From NCBI RefSeq assembly GCF_022965805.1, contig NC_133108.1, positions 42,788,051-42,852,050 on the forward strand: DNA of 64,000 bases, written 5' to 3'. Shown one piece after another: positions 42,504 through 55,504 of this stretch. This stretch comes from Primulina eburnea (lineage: Eukaryota > Streptophyta > Magnoliopsida > Lamiales > Gesneriaceae). Below the pieces are notes generated by a model. The model ran no database searches and had not been told where the DNA came from. It was given only the letters and a program-made list of their open reading frames with translations. How positions within the stretch are numbered: position 1 is the first letter of the stretch; every line of letters begins with the position of its first letter. The translations under genes and the position numbers were made by a program.

Positions 42504-42512
42504 TTATTTATA
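42504..42512 (-). promoter_or_regulatory. Candidate PDAT TATA box
   Basis: TATAAATAA on the minus strand, about 500 bp upstream of the PDAT start codon. It would leave a 5' UTR of about 470 nt, or a shorter one if a 5' UTR intron is present. The region between is moderately GC-rich with pyrimidine tracts, as plant 5' UTRs often are. Confidence 0.5.
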
Positions 42513-42691
42513 AACCTAGTTTGCATGTAGTTTTCCTCTCTGAAATCTGTCATATTATATCATAGATTTTACCTTTAAATTAGAAGGGAAAAAAAAAAAA
42601 GAGAAATAAAATTTCTATATTTTTAGATAACAAAATAAAATCAGTAATCTGGGACCAAATCAAATTTCCAAACATGTATTTGTGTAAAAAA

Positions 42692-42980
42692 AAAGTTGGT
42701 AAGTCCGTTAGTTCTTGGAAGTTCATCGCATGTCAAAATAAATTTATGACCACCACTTCGATTATAAGCAAAATAAATTATCAAAATAGAAATAATTTTC
42801 AGTATCATGAATTCTCTAAAACTACGTAACATTTTCATAATATATATATATATATGAGAATTCATGATACTGAAAATTATTTCTATTTTGATAATTTATT
42901 TTGCTTATAATCGAAGTGGTGGTCATAAATTTATTTTGACATGCGATGAACTTCCAAGAACTAACGGACTTACCAACTTT
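42692..42980. repeat. Perfect 125-bp inverted repeat with 39-bp loop
   Basis: Left arm 42692-42816 and right arm 42856-42980 are exact reverse complements over all 125 bases that I compared. The spacer (42817-42855) ends in an AT dinucleotide run. The outermost bases are aaagttgg and ccaacttt. No coding region or TIR-type target duplication was recognised. It lies about 180 bp upstream of the candidate PDAT TATA box. Confidence 0.92.
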
Positions 42981-43027
42981 GTGCCAGCACTACGTCCGCG
43001 GGTACATACTATAATTTACTTGTAGTA

Positions 43028-43107
43028 AAATTATTTTTGATAATTTATTTTGCATATAATCAAAGTGATTGTCATAAATTATTTTTATATGCTATGAATT
43101 TTGAAGA
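43028..43107 (+). repeat. Diverged direct copy of the palindrome's right arm
   Basis: Shares gataatttattttgc, then ataatc-aagtg, gtcataaatt and atgc-atgaa in the same order as the right arm (42877-42957), with several substitutions and small gaps. It suggests the right arm is the older orientation of this sequence here. Confidence 0.65.
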
Positions 43108-43121
43108 ATATCTTAAGAATT

Positions 43122-43355
43122 TCTATAATAAAGACAAAAAAGTGTCTTCCAATTTTGTCCTTATATTATATTTTTATTAAACTTTTGTTTTATTTTTATT
43201 TTTAATCTCAACAAATACTTTTGTTTTTATTTTTTTTGTAATTACAAGCAATTCAAATAGATATTTAGTCCTTTAATAATTTGTCAAATTTCACTTTAAT
43301 CCTTCGATAATTATAAAAAAATTATACACACGCGGTGCGTGTGGAAAGTAACTAG
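43122..43355 (+). mobile_element. Short Helitron-like element
   Basis: The 3' end has a GC-rich hairpin CACACGC-GGT-GCGTGTG (43327-43343), then 8 nt, then CTAG (43352-43355), followed by T. This is the canonical plant Helitron terminus. A TC start is proposed at 43122 (tctataataaag), but the base before it is T rather than the expected A, so the left edge is less sure. No Rep/helicase is present, so it is non-autonomous. Confidence 0.55.
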
Positions 43356-46211
43356 TCACCTACTTTGTGCCCCAATCGTCGCGGGTACACACAAAAATCT
43401 CGATGTATCATAGTCTTTGGATCCCTTTATTGAGATTTACTCCCACAAAACTCCAGAGGCATGCAGCATAGTCACTATCACATCCGAATTCGAAATATAT
43501 AGATTAAAAATAAAACAGTCGTGTTTTTTTCTTAATAACTACGTTTAATACATTCGAGTTTTGATATTATTGAACATCGGCTGAGGTAGTAACATCTTAT
43601 AAATCTAATAGGTGGACGTCAATTCAACTAATGTTTACATAGTTACTCATGATAAATGTTCACCATATTAAAACTCTAATCAATACCAACAATTCATGAC
43701 TTTAACCGTTGTTCCAAATCGCTATGTTTTAAATTAAACCAGCGAAATAGATACGTTGATTTGGTGTGAAAATATGGTATATGTAGTCCCCAGGTATGGG
43801 AGCAATGTTGGAGAATGGCGAAAAGTTGTACGGTAGTGCTCTTTGCGTAGATTAAAATAAAATCAAATGTGTTTGTACGTGAAAAAAAGGATTAGAATCC
43901 AAGGGAACACCCCCACGCATACACAATCATCGATCGGAAAAAATAGCACACACTACGAAAAACACAAATACCCAAGTCTTCTATCATTGCGATGGAGACG
44001 CCGGATAGGAGTTTTCCCTTTCACCGCCGAGCAAAATATTCTGCCAACCATCATCCCATTTCATTTAACATATTATCGATATTTACTAATGGATCGCAAA
44101 AATTATAGATAAATTATGTACACAAGAGATGTATAGAATAGAAACTAGTTTTGGTATCTAAAATATCTCAAAAAAATTCTCAAAATACTATCTGAAATGA
44201 TTTCATTTTATTAAAGATGAAATATAGTCATGAAATTTAGAATTCACGACTTGATGGGGAAAAAAGTACTTCAATAGAAATATATTATTTATTTTATAAA
44301 ATTTTGTTTATACGAGATCATGTACAGATCGGGTGTCAAGAACTACTAGTATTGTTTTTTTAATATTTCAAATCGGGCTGATGATTTGCACTCCTGTGTC
44401 GGTGTGCGCGAGAGAGAGTATCTTGACTAATCAGTGTTATATTTTCATAAAGTGTAACAAAATATAAACGTATTTATATCATTTTATTTTTCCGATGGAA
44501 GACAAACTCACATTTTCAAATTTCGATTCACTCACATGGAAAGCCCATAAACTTCACAACCCAATATATTTAATCCAACAAAAATCACTTGAATTATGTC
44601 TAGATGGTTGAATTTCGATTGAATAATTTTTGTTTAGAAAAATCATAATGGTTCGATAGATTTGATACAAATGATGAATTTGACTGATATGATTTAAACC
44701 ATGTTATTTTAGATGGAAAAAAAAATATATATATATATAGAAAAAAATTATTAGTTGTAGTACGTCAATAGTAATTTAAAGATACAAATAGGATAGAAGC
44801 AGGGCATGTGCAAAATTGTTTTGGGGGCACGGTGTTTTAGGAGATGGCATGCTATGATGACATTTGTATGGACTCTTGTGATCTGCTAACCAGATACGGG
44901 ATAATTAATTGAATGGTCAAACATCGTGGAAAATAACAATCATTATAAATACTCATGTTTTAAATGTATAAAATCAATTATTAAAATTATTAACATAGAT
45001 GATGTGCGACATAATTCCTAACAACAAACTAACAACCGTCTGTCGATCATTTACGTACGTAGCGAAGATTTCAACCATTCATTTTTTTCATATTGCACAT
45101 TTACACTTTTCGCAATCCATACGATCGAACAAGTGACGTTAACTCCATTACTAGTTTTGATATATTACTTTTTTATGATCAAACATTTGTCGCTAGTTCT
45201 TCAATACTATCGAGTTTCGTCGTCAACGAGCTGTTTTGCTCTCGAACCATCGCTTGCCATAGAATCCGATAAAAATCCGGTCTCTGATGTCATTTTTGTT
45301 GCTTCAGTCATTTTTTTGGTAAATTAAAATATAAAACGCCAAGAAACCTAAAACATCGTTAATTTCTTATATGGTACATAGCAATATAGTAGATAAATTA
45401 TATTTTATGTATAATATATATTTTTTGTTAATTAATAGGTATCCTATGATATACAAAATGCATCAAGAGATTATATTACCAATATAATTAAAAATTCATA
45501 ATATTATAGCAGTATCCGATTGAGATACATGAGTTGTAATGCATAGTTTGTTCGAAGAATGGAAGGACAAACACGGGCGATCTATGCTTATCTCATTACG
45601 TTGATATAAATTTAAATAAATAAAGGAGAGAAACATGGAGATTCAAGTATCAATTACAACTAGTTGAGAATGGAAGTAAAATCACTATAGAAGCCATAAT
45701 GGGACAAGCAGAGGTCTCCGCGTGTTCGTCTTTCCATTCTCCAAACAAACCGTATATTATATTTTCAATGTTTCGAATTGGAAGGGCATAAAAAGATCAA
45801 ATTGGCTAAGGAATTAAAAGGCTCAACAAAGTCGCTCATCACAGAAAAAATGAAGGCTACCTATTGTGAACACAATGCGATACTTCCTACAAGCGATGCA
45901 ATTTGATAAGCACCCAAAAAATCTAGCTTATCCATCAAGATTGGAGCGTAATCCATGGCGATCACGATTTCTCCCAGAAATAAAGCTTTACTATTGATTT
46001 TTTTAAATGTTTCCTCGCACAAACATGGTACGACTCGAACAGGTGGTTGCCCATACCATCATGCATCCATCAACTGAAACCAGACTTTTCCAATCTCAGA
46101 GAGATGTAACGAGCTGACTTGTCATTTTCTGCTCAAAGCAGGCTTCGTGCATATCCAATTCATCCCCAGTTCTTACGGTGCACATTATTCGAACATAGAA
46201 AACATAAAATT
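43356..46211. other. Intergenic DNA between PDAT and the PHD gene, no gene seen
   Basis: AT-rich with short open frames lacking family similarity (for example 43867-44112 and 45133-45327). The last few hundred bases should contain the 3' UTR of the PHD gene on the minus strand. A G+C-rich motif (actttgtgcc..cgcgggtaca) at 43361-43394 resembles one at 42975-43010. Confidence 0.5.
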
Positions 46212-49200
46212 TTACCATCTCGACTCACGGCAATGGCCACACTTCCAGCCATTCTCCCAAGATGACGACTCGACCCAGGGCGAACAATGGCCGTGTATCC
46301 ACACACCACATGCCTGGCAAGAAAGATCTGGGTATGGTTCGGTATGAGAACAAATCTTACAAGGAACAAGGTGATCCAATGTTTCTACAGATAAGGTGGG
46401 TTCTTCCTGATCATAAGATATTCCGAGGGATCCGTTTTCTGGAAGGGGAGACCTTCCCCAATTTTCCGTAACTTTTTCCAAGGATTCATTGCCATTTGCG
46501 TGAACGTCGTCATCAGATGCAAGTAACTCATTGAAAGAGAAGTAGGTCTGAGGTTCGAAGGCCATATCGTCACATCCAAGGGAATCATATTCCAAAGTTA
46601 TACCATCATCGAAGTTATCATTAGAAACAATCCATTCAACTTGAGGGGGTGATGATTCCTGCATATAGCTCATACCATTTGCTTCCAATTTTTCGGATGC
46701 TTCCAATTGAAAGGAATTGGTAAACGAGTTACAGTCTAAGTTGTTTTCTTGTGTTATTTGTCTTCTGAAGGGTAGTTTTTCTGTAGAGTTTGCCACATTT
46801 GATTTGACCTGAAATGGATTTCCAGGACAAGGATAATCTACTTGATTTTCTTGTCTGACATGTCTTCTGACTGGTAGTTTCCGGGGTCCGGGCACAGATA
46901 CAGAGGCATTATTCCATCTGGGTTCCACTTCTAACTTGTGCTCAGTTAATTGCTCAACTTCAGAAAGAGAAAAAAGAAGCTGATCATCAGCTCTTAAGGG
47001 ACTAATTTCGGCCTTGGCGGGTAATGTAGAATAAGCCAGTAAATCTTCCTTGTAATGCTCGGCAATTACACTAGAGTCAGATTCCATTTCCGAAATCTCC
47101 TGCTTTGAAGGCTGTTTTTGCTCTATTTTGTCCTCCAAAGCCTTCTTTTTTTCAGTATCCATGTATGGACACACGGGAGATCTTATCCTCCGACACTTGC
47201 AGCATTTGAATCCAATCAAAGAAAAAATCTTAGACTCATCCAGTTCTAAGGACTCAGCGTGAAACCAACCTGAAATAGGCACAAAGAAACACATTAATCA
47301 CTCTTGCACAGACGCTAAAAAAGCAGTTCAAACTATAAACACATGCAGAAAAGATCAAATTTAAGATGTGGTCCTGAAAAAACACTTACATTTGCATGTT
47401 TCACAGCGAATGTACATTAGGTCACTGTTGCATGGCTGATTGCAAAGCCGGCAGGAAGGCTGTATCAAGTTCATATGTGGACTGCCTCTGAAAAGAATGT
47501 TTTTCAACCTAAAATCACTGCTCGCAACCTCACAATTCTTCTTCCCCCATATCAAACCCCAGTTTTTTATTTTACTTTTCTTGGCAACTGAAGAGCGATT
47601 GACAGATTTAACCTCAGAAAAATGCTCCACAGTTCTCACAGATGCTGATGATCCTTTATATCCTGCTAACTTTCCAACTTTTATGGTGGTGGCAGCTTTT
47701 CTAATGTCTTGTCCATGAAGGAGCAGAGGACTTGTAGGCGACCCATTGCTACTTTCAACTTGTGTGCCCACCTGAGTCTCACAGCACCGCTTGCATGTGA
47801 TAAAAAACTCAACCTCTTCGTTCACATTAACTGTTGAACTGGAAGCACACTGACCGTGACAAAAACCTGGCCAGAGAAACCTTGATAAGTTAAATTATTA
47901 ATTGATATACGCCATATCTTTAGACACATTGAACGAAATGCAAATATTAGCCCCGGTTACACTCAAGAACCAGACCATGGCATAACCACGATGTGGAAGG
48001 TGATAAAAAAAACCTAGTGCACGTTTCATTGATAATGATTGATTCCCATTAGATTAATTTGGATGGAGTCCAGTCTTTGGTGTCCGATATTGTACAGATA
48101 GATATATGGATTGAAAGTGGTGGTGAATATGCAAATTCACAATTATACCATGCAAGTCCATAGTTATTAAAGTTCCTAAGGCATGCACCAAATCATCAGG
48201 GACAATAAAGCTCAACCCGTGTTGCGGTCAAAATGGATATATAAAGCTCAACATGCGATCCTCGACACAAACTAAAACACAGCTTCTTTGATAATGTGTG
48301 CTCCTTGAGAATGAAACCCCACCCTTGCCGCGCTTTTAAGTCTCAGTAGATACTGCCAATCCAAAATAAAATGCAAGAAAACAACATTTCATGTTCCCTT
48401 GTAGAATAATGACCAATTGTTTTATTGTCGTTTAATAGCTAACAATGTATATTCTTATAATAATAATAAAGTTAAATATTCTCTTTAAATATTTAGATTC
48501 TAGAATAATATCGTTTGGGAGCTTCATTTCCATAAACCACATGCCTTGCCTTGCATTTTATACCAAGACTATTATTACTAGGCGCCTCTGTGGGTAACGC
48601 TTCAAATAATAATGCGCCCACATCCCTATCCTAGGTTATCAAAAGCTCACAATTCATGAGCATAAGACTCGAGGCCGAATTAGAATCAGCCTTTATGCGT
48701 CTACGGAGTAGCTTTTAATGAAGAGCACGCCTTAACCATAAAGCCCCAACCTTGCCACGCTTTTAAGAGCTCTAACAACCTTTTAGGCGGACATTAAATG
48801 TTGGGTTACGAAGTCCAAGATGAAACGCAAGTAAATAGTCATTGGTTTTGCTATAAATGAAGAGTGAGTACTTATTTTATTGTTATTTAATAGTTTGTAA
48901 TTATAAATTAGATTATATGTGATGAAACTATTTTCAAATATTTATATTAATGTTCTCCTTTAGGACACTTTCTTTCATCAAATTGTGTGGATACCTCACA
49001 CCTCGGGCATAGACTTTACCACACCAACTTGCCTTAGCATGTCCCATGCTTTTAACAACTACGCCTTGATCACTGAGCGGTTATTCCTTTTTTTAAAAGA
49101 AAGACCATGACTTAATTTTAACACATGATAATTGACACACTGGCAAAACAAGCTGCGCTACAAAGATTTACTTATGCATTCTATCCATAAACATGAATGC

Positions 49201-52200
49201 TCAAAGCCTACGAAACCCTAAGGACAATAATGATGTTCGTTAAAAAAATTGCAAGGAAGGTAGACTTGTACAAATAAAAAGTTGCTTAAAAATTACTGGA
49301 AGCGACAAAAAAACTCGAAGGAAATTAACAAGTCAACACCACCACCACCACCACCACCACCAACCCCATCCTAGTATAACTTGTGAATAACAGTTCGTAC
49401 CTGTCTCACATAAATGACAAATCTGTTCAGGCTAAGAATATAACACCTTTGTGGTGAAAAAGAGAGAACTTGGTCGAGTTCACTAAAAAGAGCAGATGTA
49501 TTTTCTTGTCATTTTTGATATCATAAAATGACAACAAAAATTGGAGTTCACATTTCATCAATAACAAGGGGGTTAATTGTTGTATTAGTTATTACCAAAG
49601 ACAATTGACTTTGAAATATGAAAAAGTGAAGAAAAACAAGCGGTGAAACTATTAGACAATTTAATGAAGACTAGTAACTATTAGAAAGACTCCATATGTT
49701 TTACCCACTGAACTACACCAGGACTCCTTCTTGATTGAGACTATTTTTTCCTAAAATAATGGAACATCTACTTTTCAACATATATAAGAAGCAGTTGAGC
49801 TAAAAAATATAAAGCAAAACAAGAATATGGTCAATTATCACATTACCTTGGCATGCATTGCATTGGACAGCATTCCTGACATTCAAAACATCCAAAATAT
49901 TAATGAATGGAAAAGGTTGAGTGAGCTCAGAGAGATTATTGGAAGATGTGTAATACAAAATACCTATACAAGAGATCTAGATTGCAAGAACAACAATAAT
50001 CCCTTTCCATGTTATCTCGCTTCAGAGAGAGATATGCAAATATGTTTTTATGGAAAGCATTCAACTGCTTCCTCTGAAGTTTGAAAAACTCATCCATAGG
50101 ATTGTCTTTCTCTGCTTTTTCTTCGTATTCTTTGATAAGATATAAAGGAATTCGTGTCTCTGAAAACCAATATCTTTCCTTTCCATCATTTGTCATTTGC
50201 TCAGTTTCTGCAATGTTCTTCATGACTCGAGATGGAAGGTGCTTCTGATTACCAAAAGCGACACAGTATCTGATTTCATGCTCTACAATTTTCTTATCAC
50301 TGACGAAAGCATTTCTGAAAGCAGAAGCTTCTGTCTCAGGACCTTTTCCATCATAGGCAACCTGTTCTGGACGAACAAGATCACTCCACCTCACATGAAA
50401 ATCTAGGCATCTGACCTGATGTAAATCCATGTGTACACATTAGAAAAATACACTCATATAAAACAAAAGCTGATTGCTACTTCAATATTTTTTTGTCAAA
50501 AATACAAGGATTCCAGGTTATATGATCAATAAATAACAAGCACCTGATGTGCGAGCTGTGCTGCGCTTCTGCTCATTTCAACCGCTGACCGCCAAACAAG
50601 CTGTTGGGTTCTTTTAGGAGTTTCTTGCCCTCCAAGATAATAAATTCCAGGTATTTTCTTTGAACAACCTGCTATGTTTATTTGTCAGAAAAATACATCT
50701 GAATTTCAGTAAATAATAATCACAAAAAAGTGCATCATAATTGTTCAATAGACAAAGAAGAAAATAAGCTTTCAGCTTCACTGAAGAACGAGAAAAGGGG
50801 TGTGAATCCATCTCACCTTGCCGAGCTGCTTTTCTAATCACTGAACGTGGAAGAAACCCTCTCTGGAGTACAAGCTTCGACAATGAACCCCCACGCCACC
50901 AGGTGAAATCAGACGGCTCATCCTGACAACCATCAACCGCAACATCGACCACGATAGAGGGTTTCCGGCCACGCCTCCCAGGTCGGCGCTTCTGAGTTGA
51001 TCCAGTAACACTCACTGCCACTTGAGAAGTGGAAGGTTGGCTTGAAATACCATCAAAGAGCCTCATCCAATCTTCTGAAAGTGCAATTTGACGTATATTT
51101 TCCTCAAGCTGCAAATAGAAACCACGTTAATGCAACACCATGTACAAATAACATCACAACTCACAACCACAAAGAGTTTCAAATAACAAATGATCTGAAT
51201 CAGCACAAACGACACAAGTTAGAGATTTAACCATCAGCGCACACCAGATTAAGTAGATGAATCACATTGTCCTACATTCTTGTACTTTTACGTGCAACCA
51301 TGGGTTTACAATGAAAAGAAAAAAAAGCACGCATGCATTATAGTACAAAATAAACTGTGGATAGGTAGAATAGAGCCATGCACCACAAAAGACAACAGAA
51401 CATTGACGAACAATATTAACTACATAAACAACTGCTTAGATGGATAATCAATTGCCTCGAGATAACAAGACAACCAATAGTAACTAAACACTTACTTCAA
51501 GTAAAACGATCTTTATTGCATTGCAAGTGGAAGCCCGTTCCACTTGTTTGCGCCATCGCATTCTGAAAGCATCATTAAGGAAGGGACCAACTAAAAGACC
51601 TCTTAAGCTCTCCTCCATAAACAATATGTATGTTGTTATACCAGGAAGCCTCCCATCCCCATTGTTCATAGGACGAACACCAGGAAGTACCTTGATAGCC
51701 CCTTTAATGGAATTTGAAACAGCTGCATTTAACAAGCATCCTCTCCTGCTTGACACAGGAGCCTTACAAGAAAAGCACCAGCTACACCGTTCTCTTGGGA
51801 CTTCCACAAGCTTTTTCTCGGTGTTTGGCCAGAAGAATCGCATAGCTGCCATGGAGAATGCTTTCAGCTGAAGCGAAACACTGTCAGATAAACCCTTACG
51901 ACGGTTATATAAGTGGCGAGACTCGGGAACTTGATTTTCCTCAGATGAAAGAGTGGCCAAACTAGCAGCTGCAGAAGCAGCGAAATCTCCATGCAAATAA
52001 TAATTTATATAATCAGTTGAGTTGAATGAAGATCCCGTGTATAAGCAACCATCATGTTGTCTTCCATACATGTTTCCGCCAACGCAGTTATCAAGTTCCC
52101 GACGAGTACAAGGCATGCCAATCAAAGAATTACCAATTGCAGAACCATTATTATTATTTGTGGTGTGAGTAAAAGTTTCTGTCATGCTTGAAGTGCTTTG

Positions 52201-54791
52201 TTGATTAAACTCACAAGGATTAGCAGGCCGGACGGTTGAAACACTGAATAAAGTCGGGTCAGTTGTCTCTAGCTTGTCATACGTAAGCGTATACAAAATA
52301 TTATCACATAAAACAGGTTTTTGAACACTTTTCGTATCATCTGAGTTAGACATCTCTGCTGAATTAATACCAGTAATGCAGCTTCCGACATTATCAATCA
52401 CAGTCATGTCTTGGACCAACTTATTCAATAAATTAAGGGACTGACCAGTACATTCACCACTAATTTCCCCATCTGCAAACTGCAAGCCAGTTTCAGAAAC
52501 CTCATAATGTGGTAAAATGTTTCCTGGCAGTTCCCAACAATGCATTATCTCTCTGCATATTTCTGAATACAAATTGACATGTTCTGCTTTTGAATAAAAA
52601 GCATAGAGAACTTTGGGAATGTCATGCCTGCTGTAGTATCTAAGGCAGGTCCAAGAGTCAATCGAGGCTTTCAATCTGCAAAATTACAGGCAACAAAGAA
52701 CCAGAAAGAATTATTGAAGTTCGGAGAATCTAAAATTACAAGATGACATAAGTATAAACAACTCAACGTTAAGCAGGAGGGAACGAAAGCCAACTGGCAG
52801 ATACATCTTATTTAAGGAAAGAACTAATATTATAATACAAAGGTGAAGAGAAATTAGAAACATACACAAGCAAATGGTCGCACGTAGCAACAAAAACTTG
52901 TTCATATGGATCGATACCGCAAATATTTCCTCCTCTCAAATCCGTTCCGCGTGAAATTTTAGGTTCAGTTGCGTTTATTTTACACTCAGGACAGTACCAG
53001 GAGCCCTCTGCTATATGCATCTTGTTCAGTCCTAAGCATCTTGCGTGGTAAGATGACGGGCAGCCATCACAGCAGAGCAGAAATCCATCCATTCCACAAA
53101 GACGGCATTCATCACCATTACCATCCTTGTCAGCAGAACTTTCCACTGGTTCACCTACTTGAGATCCCATTGAGTGGCTGATAAAAGATTGTATCTCATG
53201 ATGCTCTGTGATACCTTGTGTGGCTTGTCTGTCATCGCAGGTAGAAGTTTTAGAGTATCTAGGATGCACTCTTCTAGGAACACCAGTGGAAGCAAATACC
53301 GCACTTCTATCAACGTCTATTCCAACTTCAGATTCCTCGCGAGCATCCATTTCTGCTCTTAGCTCTTCAGAATCCAAAACATCGTCACATAATATCTGCA
53401 AAACCATCAACTTCCTTCCAGCTGACAAAGTGTAATAATCTCTCTCCAGAGAATGGGTATGGAAACCTTTCCAGTCAGGTCCATTTGTATAACCCATCAC
53501 CAGTAGATAGTGGACCACATAAACAGGCCAAGTTAAAGCATCAAGCAAGCTCCAGTCCAGGCACCTAAATGCAGAAGGATGATAAAGTTCTATATCACTA
53601 CAAACAAAAATCGATGCTAAAAAATGGCTAATGCTGAAAGATAAGCACAAGTGACCATTTTCCATAAACAATTGTCAATTTGGAAAAAGAAAAGGTTGTC
53701 CTACCTAAACTGTCATTGCAGTATTATTTTCATAATAACGCAAACCAGAACAAACTCGAAGACTTGAGATTTAACAAAACATGAGAACAACAATCAGGCA
53801 AAGTCGGATAACTTGCCTCGCCAACTGTCTCACTGATAGTGTATGCAAAGTTACTAGAAAAATTGTCACATCAAAGATTTCCATGATTACATATTACTAC
53901 TCAAAAAGAAATAAAAAGTTGTAGAGAACATTTTTAAAAGTACCTCAGACATTTTAATGCAAGTTCTGAACCCTCTGACGAGAGCCTCTCAAAATGGCGC
54001 TTCAGGACAAGCATTAGAGCAACGTTGACAGAATCCAACAATGTATTTGCAACAGAACAATTAAGTGCCCCCACAAATTCATCTAATCCAAAGGGATAAA
54101 GAAAGAGTCGCACACTAAATGAACGAAGGAATGTGTAGACAGAGAGAAGGTGTGAAACATACTCCTCAGGAACACCAATGTGTCCAGAGGAAGGAGGCAA
54201 TTCAGGTGGTGGAACAAGTGGCACTTCCATGTCTAGAATAGAATCCTGATATCGAGTATTCTCACATGAATCACTTGAAGCATCAGCATCAGCATCAGCA
54301 TCAGCATCAGCATCAGCATCAGTGTGAACCTCTTGTACTTCATAATTACCAGTTTCACTATTTCTTGATTCAACTGGAATCGATAAATCAACCTGATCAG
54401 CACATTCTGTCACCATGTTTTCAACTTTCAAAACCTCTGGAGTGACTTCTTTACTTAGCAAATTGTCCAACTTCTCTTTCCTCTCCGACCATTTACCAAT
54501 CAAATCACCGTCTTCAACCAAACAAGACCTGAGTTCACCACTATTCAAATCCTCACAATCCCCATCGTCATAGCTTATCCTATACAAACCTGAAGCATAA
54601 GAAACAATTTTTCCCAAAAACAAACCACTTCCCTGAAACTCTTTCAGCACATATCTACCAATTAACTTTAGTGACCTAGTCTGCAAAACCTTCTTGCCCT
54701 CACAATCCACAGTCACATCCTGTACATCAATTATCTTCCTTTTTCTTCCCCTCCGCTTTGGAGGCGGAGGCACAACCATCTCAGACTCCAT
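46212..54791 (-). CDS. PTM-like DDT/PHD-finger chromatin protein
   Basis: Exons 5' to 3': 54791-53944, 53564-52866, 52675-51496, 51108-50817, 50668-50544, 50415-49964, 49875-49847, 47866-47390, 47269-46212; 1719 aa. Order: AT-hook-like RRGRKRK (13-19); a Tudor/agenet-like block about 40-92 (GRYVLKEFQGSGLFLGKIV); an Asp-Ala repeat about 157-171; DDT domain about 205-270 (HLLSVYTFLRSFSVRLF); a PHD finger about 435-477 (CRLCGMDGFLLCCDGC); a second AT-hook (RRPGRRGRKP, about 950); further Cys-rich fingers about 1204-1395; and a C-terminal PHD (about 1668-1715). Such proteins read histone tails. The relatives are Arabidopsis PTM (At5g35210) and At5g22760, as I recall. PTM carries transmembrane segments; I see none here, so a nuclear paralogue is likelier. 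The start is the first ATG after a GTG-led frame. Confidence 0.9.
48310..48960. repeat. Diverged duplicated segment in the 2-kb intron of the PHD gene
   Basis: The block around 48318-48470 (cttgccgcgcttttaag, later ttttattgtcgtttaatag) recurs around 48751-48900 (cttgccacgcttttaag, ttttattgttatttaatag) with many differences. It is probably an old dispersed repeat inserted twice or duplicated. No ORF was seen. Confidence 0.45.
49338..49361 (+). repeat. (ACC)8 microsatellite in the PHD-gene intron
   Basis: Eight perfect ACC units in the intron between the exons at 49875-49847 and 47866-47390. No function inferred. Confidence 0.9.
54281..54322 (-). repeat. Coding microsatellite (catcag)7, encodes (Asp-Ala)7
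   Basis: Seven perfect hexamers inside exon 1 of the PTM-like gene give an alternating Asp-Ala tract (about residues 158-171) in an acidic linker before the DDT domain. Unit changes keep the frame. Confidence 0.92.
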
Positions 54792-55500
54792 TCCAATCAC
54801 CGACGGTAATTCAATACCAACCCCTAAATATTCTCCAAAATTGCCAGAATTGCTCTGCAGTTAGAACACCAGTAAACAGAAGCCGCTCTCACCAAACCTA
54901 TCAAATTCCATCAACACACGCTATACAAAATTATGCAGCAAAATCTAACTACAGGCAAACCAAATACGAATTATAGAACCTTTTTAAGATCCCCCAACAA
55001 AAAAGGCTGCAAATTAAAATCAGAACGTCAAAAAAAACAATAAACGAAAAATTCAGTTAATCGATTGGATTCTGACACAGATGAAAAATAAAAAATGTAC
55101 AACTGTGCGTTTTCAGAACGATATGAAAAAAAATAAAGATAAAAAAAAAGAAATTACTTTACGGTACTTTTCCTCCTCAAGCTAATGGAACACCGCCATT
55201 GAAGAAAAAATCGGAGAGAACAAATGAAAATCGAGAGGGTGTGGTACGCGTTGATGTGGATATGGGATAATGGTAAAGGAGCCCTAACCAAAAGGGGCTT
55301 CGTCGCTCTTCTGTGCTTCGTGTCAAACCGGCATGGACGACCATTATACTTGACCCGCTTTACCCCCATATATTGGACCCGACTTCGAAAAATGGGTCCG
55401 GCCCATATCTATTAAATTTTTTTTTTGTTCGATATTATATATAACTGAATTAAATGTTCATCAATTAATTAATTGTGTTTCGTGGGAGAGTGGGAATTAA
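54792..55500. other. 5' flank of the PTM-like gene
   Basis: Presumed 5' UTR and promoter on the minus strand. A TGGGCC motif is at 55405-55400 (minus) in a GC-richer patch. The sequence gtaccgtaaagtaatttc could hold a 5' UTR splice site, but this is not certain. Plus-strand frames here look like chance. Confidence 0.45.
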
Positions 55501-55504
55501 GAGC

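Noticed and set aside
42641..42865. 74-codon minus-strand frame
   Set aside because: It runs through the palindrome arm and loop. The composition is explained by the repeat.
43867..44112. 81-codon plus-strand frame
   Set aside because: No recognisable domain, isolated, and in AT-rich intergenic DNA.
45133..45327. 64-codon plus-strand frame
   Set aside because: No similarity and no promoter or splice context.
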